Shown here: positions 8,859-16,531 of the stretch, one piece after another | Layout: each line of letters begins with the position of its first letter | How positions within the stretch are numbered: the stretch's first letter is position 1 | DNA from: CAVVFX01 sp963747535 | Lineage (GTDB): Bacteria; Acidobacteriota; Terriglobia; Bryobacterales; Bryobacteraceae | Direction: 5' to 3' | NCBI GenBank assembly: GCA_963747535.1 | Contig: CAVVFX010000025.1 | Location: 1 to 64,000, forward strand | DNA: 64,000 nt | Made by a program: the position numbers and the translations under genes | Notes under the pieces: model-generated | Seen by the model: the letters and a program-made list of their open reading frames with translations, nothing else | What the model was told of the DNA's origin: nothing | Databases searched by the model: none

Positions 8859-9035
8859 ATGGAACAGACGAGTGACCGAGTAACTGACACCGTGACGCTG
8901 GGTAGGTGCCTGAATTGCGGCGTTGTCGATATTGAGGAGAACTTCAACATGTGCTTACGCTGTTTGGCGACCACATGCAATGCCAGGAAGTGTGCTGACG
9001 TTTGCCCTTGCACCACTGTACGGAGTCAGAACTGA
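8859..9035 (+). CDS. Small zinc-ribbon-like protein (58 aa)
   Basis: This short gene has a strong ribosome-binding site (CTCGGAGG, 8843-8850) placed 8 bp before the ATG. It encodes 58 residues with eight cysteines: CLNCG near residue 16, MCLRC near 31, then spaced cysteines ending in CADVCPC. The paired spacing is that of a double zinc ribbon or zinc knuckle. Such small proteins in mobile islands are often regulators or anti-defence factors, but nothing here identifies the role. The good start signal and the cysteine pattern argue that it is real despite its size. Confidence 0.55.
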   Translation: MEQTSDRVTDTVTLGRCLNCGVVDIEENFNMCLRCLATTCNARKCADVCPCTTVRSQN

Positions 9036-9188
9036 GTTGTTACGAGCCAAGCTGGTCTGGCGAAGTCGAGCTAGGCCAGCTAGGGCAGGTTTCGAGCGTT
9101 TCGGCTAAGTAGGTTTGTTTGCACTGCTAAACACTTTTCTACAGATTAGGTGTTGACTTCATACCACGTATATCGGTAGGATTGGATC

Positions 9189-9839
9189 ATGATTCGAGCA
9201 TTCGGATACGTCAGAGTTTCAGGGGATTCCCAGATTGATGGGGACGGCTTCCCGCGTCAAATCTCCGCTATCAGGGCATACGCCAAGCAGCACGATATCC
9301 GCATCGTGAAAGTGTTCCGAGAGGAAGGTGTCACGGGAACCAAGGAAACGATGGACCGGCCCGCGTGGGCAGATATGATGCTGACGTTGCACAGCAACGG
9401 AGTGCGGACCATCATAATTGAACGACTAGACCGGCTGGCACGTGAACTGATGGTACAAGAGGCAACTATCGCGGAATTGCAGAAGCAAGGCTTCACGCTG
9501 GTATCCGTTCAGGAACCAGACTTGATGTCATCTGATCCGGCCCGTGTCGCGTTTCGCCAAATGATGGGCGTGTTTGCCCAGTACGACAAAAGCCAGATTG
9601 TTCTCAAACTTCGTGGAGCACGAATGCGCACGAAGGCCAGAGAAGGCCGTTGCGAGGGTGCTAAGCCATTCGGCCATTACGAAGGGGAGTCTGCCATCAT
9701 TGACCGTATGAACGCTCTGAGGGAGTCCGGAGCAGGCTTTGACCGCATAGCCGCACAACTGAACGCGGAAGGCTTCAAACCACGTCGGGGCACCAAATGG
9801 TACGGGTCCGCAGTGAACAAGATCTTGTCTCGCAGCTAG
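9189..9839 (+). CDS. Serine site-specific recombinase (resolvase/invertase family)
   Basis: This 216-residue protein opens AFGYVRVSGDSQ, which holds the catalytic serine at about residue 11. The family's other active-site arginines follow in the IIERLDRLARE segment (about 75-87). A long E helix follows, and the C-terminal 45 residues form a helix-turn-helix DNA-binding part (GFDRIAAQLNAEGFKPRRG). The length fits the small resolvase group rather than the large serine integrases. It would cut and rejoin DNA at a res-like site, resolving dimers or inverting a segment. No such site was identified nearby. It lies about 440 bp upstream of a tyrosine integrase in the same direction, so the island encodes both recombinase types. 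Confidence 0.9.
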   Translation: MIRAFGYVRVSGDSQIDGDGFPRQISAIRAYAKQHDIRIVKVFREEGVTGTKETMDRPAWADMMLTLHSNGVRTIIIERLDRLARELMVQEATIAELQKQGFTLVSVQEPDLMSSDPARVAFRQMMGVFAQYDKSQIVLKLRGARMRTKAREGRCEGAKPFGHYEGESAIIDRMNALRESGAGFDRIAAQLNAEGFKPRRGTKWYGSAVNKILSRS

Positions 9840-9969
9840 AAATCGTCAAGATCACGGAGCGATACCTGGGAGTCAGGCAGGATCTTGCAGACGCTCCATG
9901 CGACCGCCTTGGATTGCGGTTTGGCAAGTAACGTTCCGCGTTAAAGGCAGGGCGTTGAGGCCTGAGAAT

Positions 9970-10167
9970 TCAACGATTCAGGCCTGGCGGAGGCAGGATC
10001 GCGCCGGAGTGAATAGCGATCTCGCTTAAAATCTCGTTTTGCGCCCTCAAGGTTTGGTTTGCCTTCCGTAGTTCGGCATGAATTCCGTAGAGCTTGAACG
10101 GCGCAACGGCGAGCGCCACGAGGAAGATTAACACTACGATCAAAATTGGTCCCGATAGGAGTGCCAT
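9970..10167 (-). CDS. Small single-pass membrane protein with coiled coil (65 aa)
   Basis: The protein begins with one strong transmembrane helix (ILIVVLIFLVALAVAPF, residues 8-24). A predicted coiled coil follows (ELRKANQTLRAQNEILSEIA, about 32-51), then a short tail. It lies on the opposite strand between the serine recombinase and the tyrosine integrase. The coding case rests on the sensible topology and charge pattern rather than on a recognised family. No strong ribosome-binding site is visible. Function is unknown. Confidence 0.4.
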   Translation of the reverse strand: MALLSGPILIVVLIFLVALAVAPFKLYGIHAELRKANQTLRAQNEILSEIAIHSGAILPPPGLNR

Positions 10168-10283
10168 GGCAGCGACTATATCAGATCGAGTACAGATGGC
10201 GTACGGTTATTTCGCTTCCATCCGCACACTGTGTAGGAGTAATTTCTTGTTAGAGCGTCTGAGTTTTGTGGTAGTATGAATGT

Positions 10284-11456
10284 ATGACCGAATCCAGCAA
10301 CGTCCGGAGAGAGAAGAAACCGTCCCCATCACAACGGGGCCTTGGTAGCATCTACAGACGCACCGTGAGAGAGGCAGACGGAACTGAGCGGGAAATTCCT
10401 ACGTACCACATTCAGTTCAGCGTGAACGGCAAGCAGTACCGCGAATCTACACACACGGACGTCTGGAACGAAGCGCAAAGGTGTCTGAAGCGACGAATCA
10501 GCGAGATTTCTACAGGCAAGTTCCACGGCACCAAAGTTGACCGGACGCTAGTATCCGATCTGCTCATTGACGTAATCGCGGACTACAAGTTAAAGGACAA
10601 GCACAGCATTGACAAGATGGCTCGTCCCCTGATCCAGAATCGCCTGATACCCTACTTCGGCAGGATGCGAGCAACAAACGTCAAGGTTCCAGCGATCACG
10701 GCATACATGCTTAAGCGCAAAGAAGAAGGCGCTGCCGTTGCTAGCGTCAACCGTGAACTGTCATTGTTGCGTAGGGCCTACAAGCTGGGAGTGACTCACG
10801 GCAAGGTGGGCCTAGCACACGTGCCTGACTTCACTCAGCTTGTACAGAAGGAAAACAACGCCCGTCATGGATTTTGGGAGCATAGCGAGTACGAAACGTT
10901 TCGGGATGCGCTGCCAGTGGACGAACGCGCTATGTTCATCTTTGCGTACTGGACAGGTTGCCGCTTCGGTGAGATCACACAGCTTGAATGGAACCAAGTA
11001 GACCTACCAGGGCGTGCCGTGCGCCTAAGAGATGATCAGACCAAGGCAGACGAACCTCGTATCATCCCGTTGGGCGGGCCGGGTATGGACAACTACGAGA
11101 TGTTGGCAGACCAACAGAAGCGTCACGCATCACTCTGTCCGGATTCTCCATGGGTGTTCTTCAGGCAGGGCAGCATTGACCCAAAGAAGGAATCAGCGAG
11201 ACGTGGCCGTCAGGTTGTAGATATCCGCAAGGCATGGGACAAGGCCGCGAAGGAGACCGGCATAACCCGGTTGTTCCATGACCTGCGACGCACTGGCGTT
11301 AGGAATCTGGTACGCGCTGGCGTGCCTGAAAAGGTGGCTATGCTGATATCGGGACACAAGACACGCAGCGTATTCGAGCGGTACAACATCGTAGACGAAC
11401 GTGATCTGCATGATGCGGCTGACAAGATGTATCAGTACCTCAACGGCAAGAAGTGA
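10284..11456 (+). CDS. Tyrosine integrase (phage/island type)
   Basis: This 390-residue integrase has an N-terminal beta-rich arm-type domain (GSIYRRTVREADG...YHIQFSVNGKQ), a SAM-like core-binding domain and a C-terminal catalytic domain. The catalytic residues are visible as R in TGCRFGEI (about 230), HDLRRTGVRN (H and R, about 337), SGHKTRSVFERY (H and nucleophile Y, about 360-372). It catalyses integration and excision of the low-G+C island. No matching attachment site could be paired by eye. Its 3' side faces the 11682-12626 gene and the tRNA at 12924. The tRNA 3' end points the other way, so this enzyme probably does not use that tRNA. Confidence 0.92.
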   Translation: MTESSNVRREKKPSPSQRGLGSIYRRTVREADGTEREIPTYHIQFSVNGKQYRESTHTDVWNEAQRCLKRRISEISTGKFHGTKVDRTLVSDLLIDVIADYKLKDKHSIDKMARPLIQNRLIPYFGRMRATNVKVPAITAYMLKRKEEGAAVASVNRELSLLRRAYKLGVTHGKVGLAHVPDFTQLVQKENNARHGFWEHSEYETFRDALPVDERAMFIFAYWTGCRFGEITQLEWNQVDLPGRAVRLRDDQTKADEPRIIPLGGPGMDNYEMLADQQKRHASLCPDSPWVFFRQGSIDPKKESARRGRQVVDIRKAWDKAAKETGITRLFHDLRRTGVRNLVRAGVPEKVAMLISGHKTRSVFERYNIVDERDLHDAADKMYQYLNGKK

Positions 11457-11681
11457 TCCTACCCAAGGGGCGTAGGGGAAGTCCGTCTGTGCCCCTTCCT
11501 TCAACTGCTGGTGTCCCTGTTGCAAATCGTGGTTCCATTGAGACAACAGTTTGGTCGGAACCATGGTGCGTGTATTCGTCGGCGGTGACTCGCTCTTTGC
11601 ACAAGATGCACTAGTGTCCTAAAACTGGATGTGGGACACGGCGGAACTGTCTTTGCTGCGCGAACTGGGCCTGAAATGCCT

Positions 11682-12626
11682 TTATTTAGTAGAACTTCCT
11701 GGCGGGAGAAGGTTTTGCTGCTTTGGTTCGTGGACATGGTCCAGAACTCTTTCAATCTCGTATTTCGTATGAAATTTATTGCCGTCAGGGCTGACAATCT
11801 GTGTGACGCTTAAGATTGCGCGCAAGGTATCTCCCTTGTAGAATCCGACATCATGGGCATCAAGTTTCTGCATAAATTCCTTGTCTGTAATGGCCGCACT
11901 GAAATGTGCGGCTCCATCAGAGAATCCCCATTTCCCGTTCTCAAAGTTTGCTCTTCCCACGCGGAGCATGGCTTCCCTTGTACTGGTACTAACTAAGCCA
12001 GTAGAAGCATCTAGGCTGTCACACTCATGTGGAAGTGGTAGATCAGACTTATCAACGATGTTGAGATTCTTCTTGCCCCTGCGGAGCGTTAGGGAGTCAA
12101 TTCCCTGATTCGATAATGGACGAACCATCCCGGAAATAGACATTCTGAGCATATCCTTGCCGTACAATTCTGCTACGATTGGCTCTGCGTTGACCTTGTT
12201 CCCGTCGCCCATGACGATAATTGTCGTTCCCTTGGCCTTGTCTTCAATGGTCTCTTTCGGTTTTTCTCCTTTGAGTTTCTTCCACACTTCCAAGAGGCTT
12301 GGGATAACGCCAGCTTTCTCCACATCGGCACCAAAGAGGAGCCTAAGCAGGGCCAGCCCCCCAATTGTTGCCATCCCTGGAAACAGCAGCTTACTGGCAT
12401 GTTCCAGTAGGCTTTGGTCGACCAGCATCGCAACGTCGAACGAGCCTTTCTTGAAATCGGATTTGACGCGGACTGATACTTCCGCCCTATCCGCGTTAAG
12501 TTCCCTATTAGCCTCGCGAAGGAGATCTCCGACTGCCATCAGCGAGAATGCCAATTCGTTCACGTCCATACTGCCGTCCGTTAGCGCTGGGCCATCATAC
12601 GACAATTGAAACTCAGCCTTGCTCAT
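11682..12626 (-). CDS. Conserved hypothetical protein of genomic islands
   Basis: This soluble protein is about 314 residues long, beginning MSKAEFQLSYDGPALTDG. The N-terminal part has a pattern DVNELAFSLMAVGDLLREA, followed by a helical middle with a small hydrophobic glycine-rich stretch (GMATIGGLALLRLLF, about 95-110). A beta-rich C-terminal half follows. I have the impression of a widespread island-borne family of unknown function but cannot name it. The start is uncertain. The ATG at 12626 gives the most natural protein, whereas AGAGGTG is best placed for a TTG at 12638. It is read convergently with the integrase at 10284-11456. Confidence 0.55.
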   Translation of the reverse strand: MSKAEFQLSYDGPALTDGSMDVNELAFSLMAVGDLLREANRELNADRAEVSVRVKSDFKKGSFDVAMLVDQSLLEHASKLLFPGMATIGGLALLRLLFGADVEKAGVIPSLLEVWKKLKGEKPKETIEDKAKGTTIIVMGDGNKVNAEPIVAELYGKDMLRMSISGMVRPLSNQGIDSLTLRRGKKNLNIVDKSDLPLPHECDSLDASTGLVSTSTREAMLRVGRANFENGKWGFSDGAAHFSAAITDKEFMQKLDAHDVGFYKGDTLRAILSVTQIVSPDGNKFHTKYEIERVLDHVHEPKQQNLLPPGSSTK

Positions 12627-12923
12627 AATTGAAAACAATGCTATCACCTCTTGTTTTGCGTATGGGTACAGGGCCTCCCCTCAACGCACTTTTTCAGGCA
12701 TTGCCCGACTGCGGAAGGATGCGTCGATTCGTGCGGGATTGCTCAGTTATTGATGCTAAAATGAAGGCAATGGATAGCACACGGTGCGCCAACGACCATG
12801 GAACCAACAAAGTATCACAAAACCCGTGGGCTGGGCAGGGTCAAGGGGTGTCTAGCACAAATCTAGCACAAAACGAAATCTCGACCCTTTCAGTAATCCG
12901 CAAGTTGCTGTAAACAAAAGTGA
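12627..12923. other. Spacer upstream of tRNA-Thr, possible integrase 3' remnant
   Basis: An open frame on the plus strand runs from 12629 to a stop at 12911-12913, only 10 bp before the tRNA. Its last 45 codons (AMDSTRCANDHGTNKVSQNP and onward) have the flavour of the hydrophilic tail of acidobacterial integrases, so this may be the end of an older, deleted integrase. The evidence is weak. Nothing else was recognised. Confidence 0.25.
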
Positions 12924-12999
12924 GCCACCCTAGCTCAGTTGGTAGAGCGGCTGATTCGTAATCAGCAGGTCGCCGGTTCGATCCCGGCGGGTGGCTCCA
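12924..12999 (+). tRNA. tRNA-Thr (anticodon CGT), CCA encoded
   Basis: A full cloverleaf can be drawn. The acceptor stem is GCCACCC/GGGTGGC with discriminator T at 12996 and an encoded CCA at 12997-12999. The D-arm is GCTC...GAGC. The anticodon stem GCTGA/TCAGC has loop TTCGTAA (anticodon CGT, threonine). The variable loop is AGGTC. The T-arm GCCGG/CCGGC has loop TTCGATC. The integrase gene at 13094-14233 ends just beyond the 3' end, the classic arrangement when an element integrates into the 3' part of a tRNA gene and restores it. Confidence 0.97.
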
Positions 13000-13093
13000 G
13001 AATCTTCAAGAAAATAAAAGACTTCTCCGAGGGCCACTAGTTCCAAATCTCTCATTTTGGCTCCAACTGTGCCAAAACTGTGCCAAAACCCCC

Positions 13094-14233
13094 TCACGCA
13101 GCCTCTCCTGTGCCAGAACCCGTTATGTCGTTCGCTTTGCGGTTCATCTTCCCGAGAGCCTCGCGCTTCATCTGCAATTTCATCTGTGAATACTTCTTGA
13201 ACACCTTTGCATCGCCTTGGCGCAGAAGCTGCGTGACCCATTCATCGGCCACACCCCCTGCGCTCAGACGAGTCGCATACGTCGATCTGAGGTCGTAAAT
13301 CCGAAAATAAGGAACCCCAGCCCTCCGAAGCGTGGTCGCCCAGACCTTCTTAAAGCTGGCCTGGTAGCCAGACGGATTGTCCGGGTTAGGAAACAGGTAC
13401 GTTCCCGGACCCGAGATCGATATCTGCTTTTCGATGGCTTCCACCGCCAGTTCGGTCAACGGCACCTCAGCCACTCCGCTGGCGGTTTTCGAATCCGGAA
13501 TCCAAACAAGCGCGTTCGCCAGATCTACATCCCCTTTCTTCATCGGCGCGAGTTCCTTATAAACCCGGAGGCCAGTTTCAGCAATTATCCGGATAACGTT
13601 CCGAAGATAATCCGGCGCGGCACCCTCGATCTTCTCCTGCTCAGACCACGTCATGTAGTGCGGCCGGAAAAGTCCCTTCACCCGGACCGGGAACTCCACC
13701 CCGGAACACGGATTGGCCACCAACAGCTTTTTCCGCACGGCAACGTTTAACATCCGCCGTAAGACTCGAAACTCCTGGTGAACGGTGCTCGGCTTGACGA
13801 AGTCTTTGGCAACCTTGCCCTCGGACCTGGCAATCTGGACGCGCTGCTCCAAACGTCGGCGCAGATACGTCTCGATTACATCCGCGGTTAGATCGACCAA
13901 GAGGACCTCCCCGAACCCAGCGTTGAGATGTTTTGCCACCCGCGTATAAGACAGATGCGTTTTGGGCGCCCGGATGGGTGGCTTGGAACAAATCTCAAGG
14001 AAGTGCTCTGTCCATTGTGCGACTGTGATCTGCTCACCTTTGCGAAGCAATGGTAGTGTATTGCTGTCTCGTGCCTGCAGTCTCTCACGCAACCGCTTCT
14101 GAGCCTCCTCCCAGTCATCGCAATTCGTTGATTCTCTCTGGCGTTTGCCCGCGCGGTCGCGATAATCCATCCACCAGAATTTCGATTCCTCCTTTCGAAA
14201 AAGACGTCCATCGTGTTTCCTAGGTCTTGCCAT
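13094..14233 (-). CDS. int: Tyrosine integrase of the tRNA-Thr element
   Basis: This is a 379-residue integrase. The core-binding domain spans about 70-190. The catalytic domain shows R in AETGLRVYKEL (about 243), YDLRSTYATRLSAGG (about 315-329) and a final KVFKKYSQM holding the nucleophilic tyrosine (about 350). Two usual histidines are replaced: HxxR reads YDLR, and the residue before the tyrosine motif reads RQGD instead of GH. I have seen the same substitutions in many acidobacterial integrases, so they need not mean inactivity. The gene overlaps the excisionase stop by 14 bp. It ends about 95 bp from the tRNA-Thr 3' end, making that tRNA the likely attachment site. Confidence 0.92.
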   Translation of the reverse strand: MARPRKHDGRLFRKEESKFWWMDYRDRAGKRQRESTNCDDWEEAQKRLRERLQARDSNTLPLLRKGEQITVAQWTEHFLEICSKPPIRAPKTHLSYTRVAKHLNAGFGEVLLVDLTADVIETYLRRRLEQRVQIARSEGKVAKDFVKPSTVHQEFRVLRRMLNVAVRKKLLVANPCSGVEFPVRVKGLFRPHYMTWSEQEKIEGAAPDYLRNVIRIIAETGLRVYKELAPMKKGDVDLANALVWIPDSKTASGVAEVPLTELAVEAIEKQISISGPGTYLFPNPDNPSGYQASFKKVWATTLRRAGVPYFRIYDLRSTYATRLSAGGVADEWVTQLLRQGDAKVFKKYSQMKLQMKREALGKMNRKANDITGSGTGEAA

Positions 14234-14483
14234 ATCCCACCTCCTGTTTGAAAGTTGCGCGGAAGGGCTCGAGATCCGATTTGAGGAACCGGATGTTTCG
14301 GCCCATCACGCGGAGATGGGGAATCTGCTTTCGCTCTACCCAAAGATACACCGTTTGGACGCTGACGCCAAGGTAAGTCGCAGCCTGACGGACCGTGAGC
14401 GGAATATCGTCTACGGCGGGAGCAATCGTGGGATTCCCGTTCGCCGGGAAAGACTGGCTTCTCGATAATGTTGCTGTACCCAT
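14220..14483 (-). CDS. Excisionase-like helix-turn-helix protein
   Basis: This is an 87-residue protein whose C-terminal two-thirds is a MerR-like winged helix of the excisionase family: LTVRQAATYLGVSVQTVYLW (about 29-48) followed by VMGRNIRFLKSDLEPF. These proteins bend DNA at attachment sites and bias the integrase toward excision; some also repress the integrase gene. The coding end overlaps the integrase start by 14 bp, so the two are co-transcribed and probably co-translated. It lies directly downstream of the traM-like gene, suggesting one long transcript from the transfer genes through the integrase. Confidence 0.85.
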   Translation of the reverse strand: MGTATLSRSQSFPANGNPTIAPAVDDIPLTVRQAATYLGVSVQTVYLWVERKQIPHLRVMGRNIRFLKSDLEPFRATFKQEVGYGKT

Positions 14484-14498
14484 CGCAATCTCCGTTTC

Positions 14499-14945
14499 CT
14501 AGAGGTGCCACCACAACGCGCTAATCCTACCTGCCCAGACTCCGCAAAAGAACAGCAACAACGCGGCGAGTACGGCGATCGTAGTTTTTTGCGCGGACAT
14601 AGGCTGCTCGTATGCGGCCTCAATCCGTTGAACGATTTTCGATACTTGCAGGCGGGCGTCCTCGATGTCCCGGCGGATCTCCTCTCGAAGTCCGGCGGCA
14701 GACTCGCGGACTTCCGCCGCAAGAACAGTTCCAGCGCGGATCTGCGTCCTCTGTGCGGCGGTTTCGAACAATGTAAGGTCCTCGAGGACTCGTGAATGGA
14801 TGGCTTCGAGCGACTCTTCCAGCACCAGGCGATTCATGGTTACGATGGCGAATGCTGCGTCATCTGGCTTGAGAAGAAGCCGATGCCTCGCCGCCACCTC
14901 CGCAATCAGGCGTTGAACGTCGAAGCTTATTTGTTTTGATGCCAT
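14499..14945 (-). CDS. traM: TraM-like conjugal transfer protein
   Basis: This 148-residue protein has a long helical, charged central part (residues 30-115) and one C-terminal transmembrane helix (IAVLAALLLFFCGVWAGRI, about 122-140). Its length, topology and position after a TraL-like gene match TraM of IncP plasmids such as RP4, where traK, traL and traM form one operon. TraM is needed for efficient transfer, but its biochemical role is not well defined. The start lies 3 bp after the traL stop. The assignment rests mainly on gene order and architecture, since the sequence itself is weakly conserved. Confidence 0.6.
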   Translation of the reverse strand: MASKQISFDVQRLIAEVAARHRLLLKPDDAAFAIVTMNRLVLEESLEAIHSRVLEDLTLFETAAQRTQIRAGTVLAAEVRESAAGLREEIRRDIEDARLQVSKIVQRIEAAYEQPMSAQKTTIAVLAALLLFFCGVWAGRISALWWHL

Positions 14946-14948
14946 GGT

Positions 14949-15701
14949 TCACTCCATCTCTATTCGGTCGAGCTGCTCGAATAGCTCACGCCGAATGATC
15001 TCGAGCCGCTGCTTCGAAACGAGTGAGAACTCGCCAAGACGAATGGCTTCTTCGAACGTCAGCCGCTTCGCCAGCATCTGGCGCATGTCGTCACCGTATG
15101 TGTTTGGATTCCGTTCTCGAATGACGACCGTTCCCAGAAGTTTATGAGCCTGCTCTTCGGCGACACGGAACTGCTCGAAGGGCTTGCCGTCTCTTGAGAC
15201 CTCGCCGAAATACTCGTTCAGCCACACGATCACGTTTTTCTCGGTCGTCGTTTCGGCGAGACGCTCAAGACCGTTCAGTGTGTCGCTCATAGCCTGTCCG
15301 CCAGCGACGACGGAGTGGACGAAGACCCGGCGAGCCCGTGCGGCCAGGAAGCACAGGATTTCGTTTTCGAGAATGTAGTTCCACAGAGGGACAAATGTTG
15401 TGGCTCCCGTATCCACGATGCAAACGCCGTCGAGGTGGCATATCTTCTCTACCAACTCGTCGAATCGCTTATCGTGGATCGCACCACGTCGCAAGACATT
15501 GATATGTTCGGCCGTCAGCGCCTGGTATTGGGCGAAGGTCGCATTGACGGGATCGGTGTCAAAGCAATGTAGAGTCTTTTTCCTGGCTTGGAAGTATTGA
15601 CCGAGGATGGCGGAGACAAGACTCTTTCCGACGCCGCCTTTTCCCTGAAGGATTATATGAACTTGATTGGATTTCTCTTTTCCGTTTTCTATCGTTGCCA
15701 T
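14949..15701 (-). CDS. traL: TraL-like ParA/MinD-superfamily ATPase
   Basis: This 250-residue P-loop protein has a deviant Walker A motif, LQGKGGVGKSLVSAI (about residues 17-31). A DTDPVNATFAQYQAL segment at about 49-63 is characteristic of IncP TraL. VDTGATTFVPLWNYI follows at about 96. The end, LVSKQRLEIIRRELFEQLD, also matches the TraL tail as I remember it from RP4. TraL is part of the Tra1 region of IncP plasmids and supports mating. It is not the partition ParA, because no parB partner is present. The gene starts 9 bp after the traK stop, with its ribosome-binding site overlapping that stop. Confidence 0.8.
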   Translation of the reverse strand: MATIENGKEKSNQVHIILQGKGGVGKSLVSAILGQYFQARKKTLHCFDTDPVNATFAQYQALTAEHINVLRRGAIHDKRFDELVEKICHLDGVCIVDTGATTFVPLWNYILENEILCFLAARARRVFVHSVVAGGQAMSDTLNGLERLAETTTEKNVIVWLNEYFGEVSRDGKPFEQFRVAEEQAHKLLGTVVIRERNPNTYGDDMRQMLAKRLTFEEAIRLGEFSLVSKQRLEIIRRELFEQLDRIEME

Positions 15702-15710
15702 TGGTTGCTC

Positions 15711-16142
15711 CTAATCGATAAGTTGTTTTTGAATTGAGAAGGGATCGTAGTTGAATCCGGCTGACTGTTTTTTCTCTCGCTGCTCCCGGAGGTTACGGAA
15801 CGGGTCCCCTGGTTCGGGAGGTCCGGAAGTCGGCTTGGCCGGCGGATTGATTGCGGTGAGCGGCTGGGATTGCGACTCCAGAGGACCTTGCTTCCGTTGT
15901 CTGCTCCGCAGCCGGGACACGTAAACGCGAAACTGAGGATAGGGAATGTCCAGCCCATCGGCGCGCGCTGCATCGAATACCTCCCTGAGCTTTTTCCCGG
16001 TCGCCAGCGCGGCTTCGATTTCGGGCCAAATCCAGGCGACCCTTCCGGTGCTGGTTGCCGGCTCAACGTTGGGCAGCATCCGCAAATGGACCAAGTCAGA
16101 TTTTGTTTTTCGTCTGTATTGCACATCGGGGTTTGCTGTCAT
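15711..16142 (-). CDS. traK: TraK-like oriT-binding protein
   Basis: This is a 143-residue basic protein. The middle (IWPEIEAALATGKKLREVFD, then YPQFRVYVSRLR, about 38-80) matches the helix-turn-helix-like core of RP4 TraK. The acidic/proline linker and the final GFNYDPFSIQKQLID resemble the conserved TraK tail. TraK binds the leading side of oriT and wraps the DNA to expose nic. The gene is the first of the leftward traK-traL-traM-xis-int set and starts 13 bp from one arm of the long inverted repeat in the oriT region. That fits the divergent traK/traJ layout of IncP. Confidence 0.75.
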   Translation of the reverse strand: MTANPDVQYRRKTKSDLVHLRMLPNVEPATSTGRVAWIWPEIEAALATGKKLREVFDAARADGLDIPYPQFRVYVSRLRSRQRKQGPLESQSQPLTAINPPAKPTSGPPEPGDPFRNLREQREKKQSAGFNYDPFSIQKQLID

Positions 16143-16154
16143 TTTCGAATTGGG

Positions 16155-16205
16155 CCTCTACTCTGTAGGTATTGGCAGAGGCATATCCGGACAGGAAATT
16201 GAAAA
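16155..16205 (+). repeat. Left arm of ~50-bp inverted repeat flanking oriT
   Basis: The arm begins CCTCTACTCTGTAGG and continues through TATTGGCAGAGG, a variable 3-4 bp, TCCGGACAGGAA and ATTGAAAA. It is matched in inverted orientation at 16472-16520 with only a few mismatches. The outer end contains the ribosome-binding site (AGAGG on the minus strand) of traK, so the repeat covers the leader of that gene. Confidence 0.85.
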
Positions 16206-16226
16206 TATTTTTCTCTGCAACGTTCC

Positions 16227-16302
16227 GCAACAGATTGCAACACTCTGTAACGGCCACGCGAGTTTTCGGTGCCCGGCAACAGGCTGCAACAGTTTGAAAC
16301 CG
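16227..16302 (+). repeat. Two 27-bp direct repeats (iteron-like) inside oriT region
   Basis: Copies at 16227-16253 and 16276-16302 share GCAACAG, two variable bases, then TGCAACA with a further partly conserved TnTGnAACnG. They are spaced 49 bp start to start, about 4.7 helical turns. They may bind a relaxosome accessory protein or an initiator. The internal TGCAAC/GCAACA units are themselves repeated. Confidence 0.6.
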
Positions 16303-16471
16303 GAGAGGTCAACGAAGGCTGTCAAAAGACAGCCCAAAACCGGTAGTGGAACATAAAGGGTTGTCGGACTTAGTGGCGGACTTTCGATTCTAACGTGCCG
16401 CCTCTGCTCGATTTCGAACGGGGGACAGACGAGCGTCAGCGTCGCCCGAACGTCCGACTGCAAACTTTTTT

Positions 16472-16520
16472 TTCAAATTCCTGTCCGGAAACCCCTCTGC
16501 CAATACCTACAGAGTAGAGG
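16472..16520 (-). repeat. Right arm of ~50-bp inverted repeat flanking oriT
   Basis: This is the inverted partner of 16155-16205. It ends in AGAGTAGAGG, which is also the ribosome-binding site of the relaxosome gene starting at 16532. Both divergent genes therefore have the same leader, giving matched operators or matched nick sites. Confidence 0.85.
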
Positions 16521-16531
16521 ACATTTTCACG

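Larger units (their letters stand above)
16143..16531. other. oriT: Probable origin of transfer (oriT) between divergent transfer genes
   Basis: The 389-bp gap separates traK (leftward) from the relaxosome gene (rightward), exactly where IncP plasmids place oriT. It is framed by a nearly perfect inverted repeat (16155-16205 and 16472-16520) and contains two 27-bp iteron-like repeats (16227-16253 and 16276-16302). The right arm holds ATTCCTG at 16477-16483 followed by T. This is close to the ATCCTG|C/T nick consensus of MOBP relaxases, so the nick would fall between 16483 and 16484. The left arm carries TTTCCTG|T on the other strand. The nick assignment is inference. Confidence 0.65.

Noticed and set aside
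10284..12999. tRNA-Thr as the attachment site of the 10284-11456 integrase
   Set aside because: The tRNA 3' end faces away from that integrase and abuts the 13094-14233 integrase instead, so the left island should use another site.
12930..13241. 103-codon minus-strand frame ending RRDRTGDLLITNQPLYQLS
   Set aside because: This is the antisense translation of the tRNA-Thr gene, a well-known spurious annotation; it also overlaps the integrase end.
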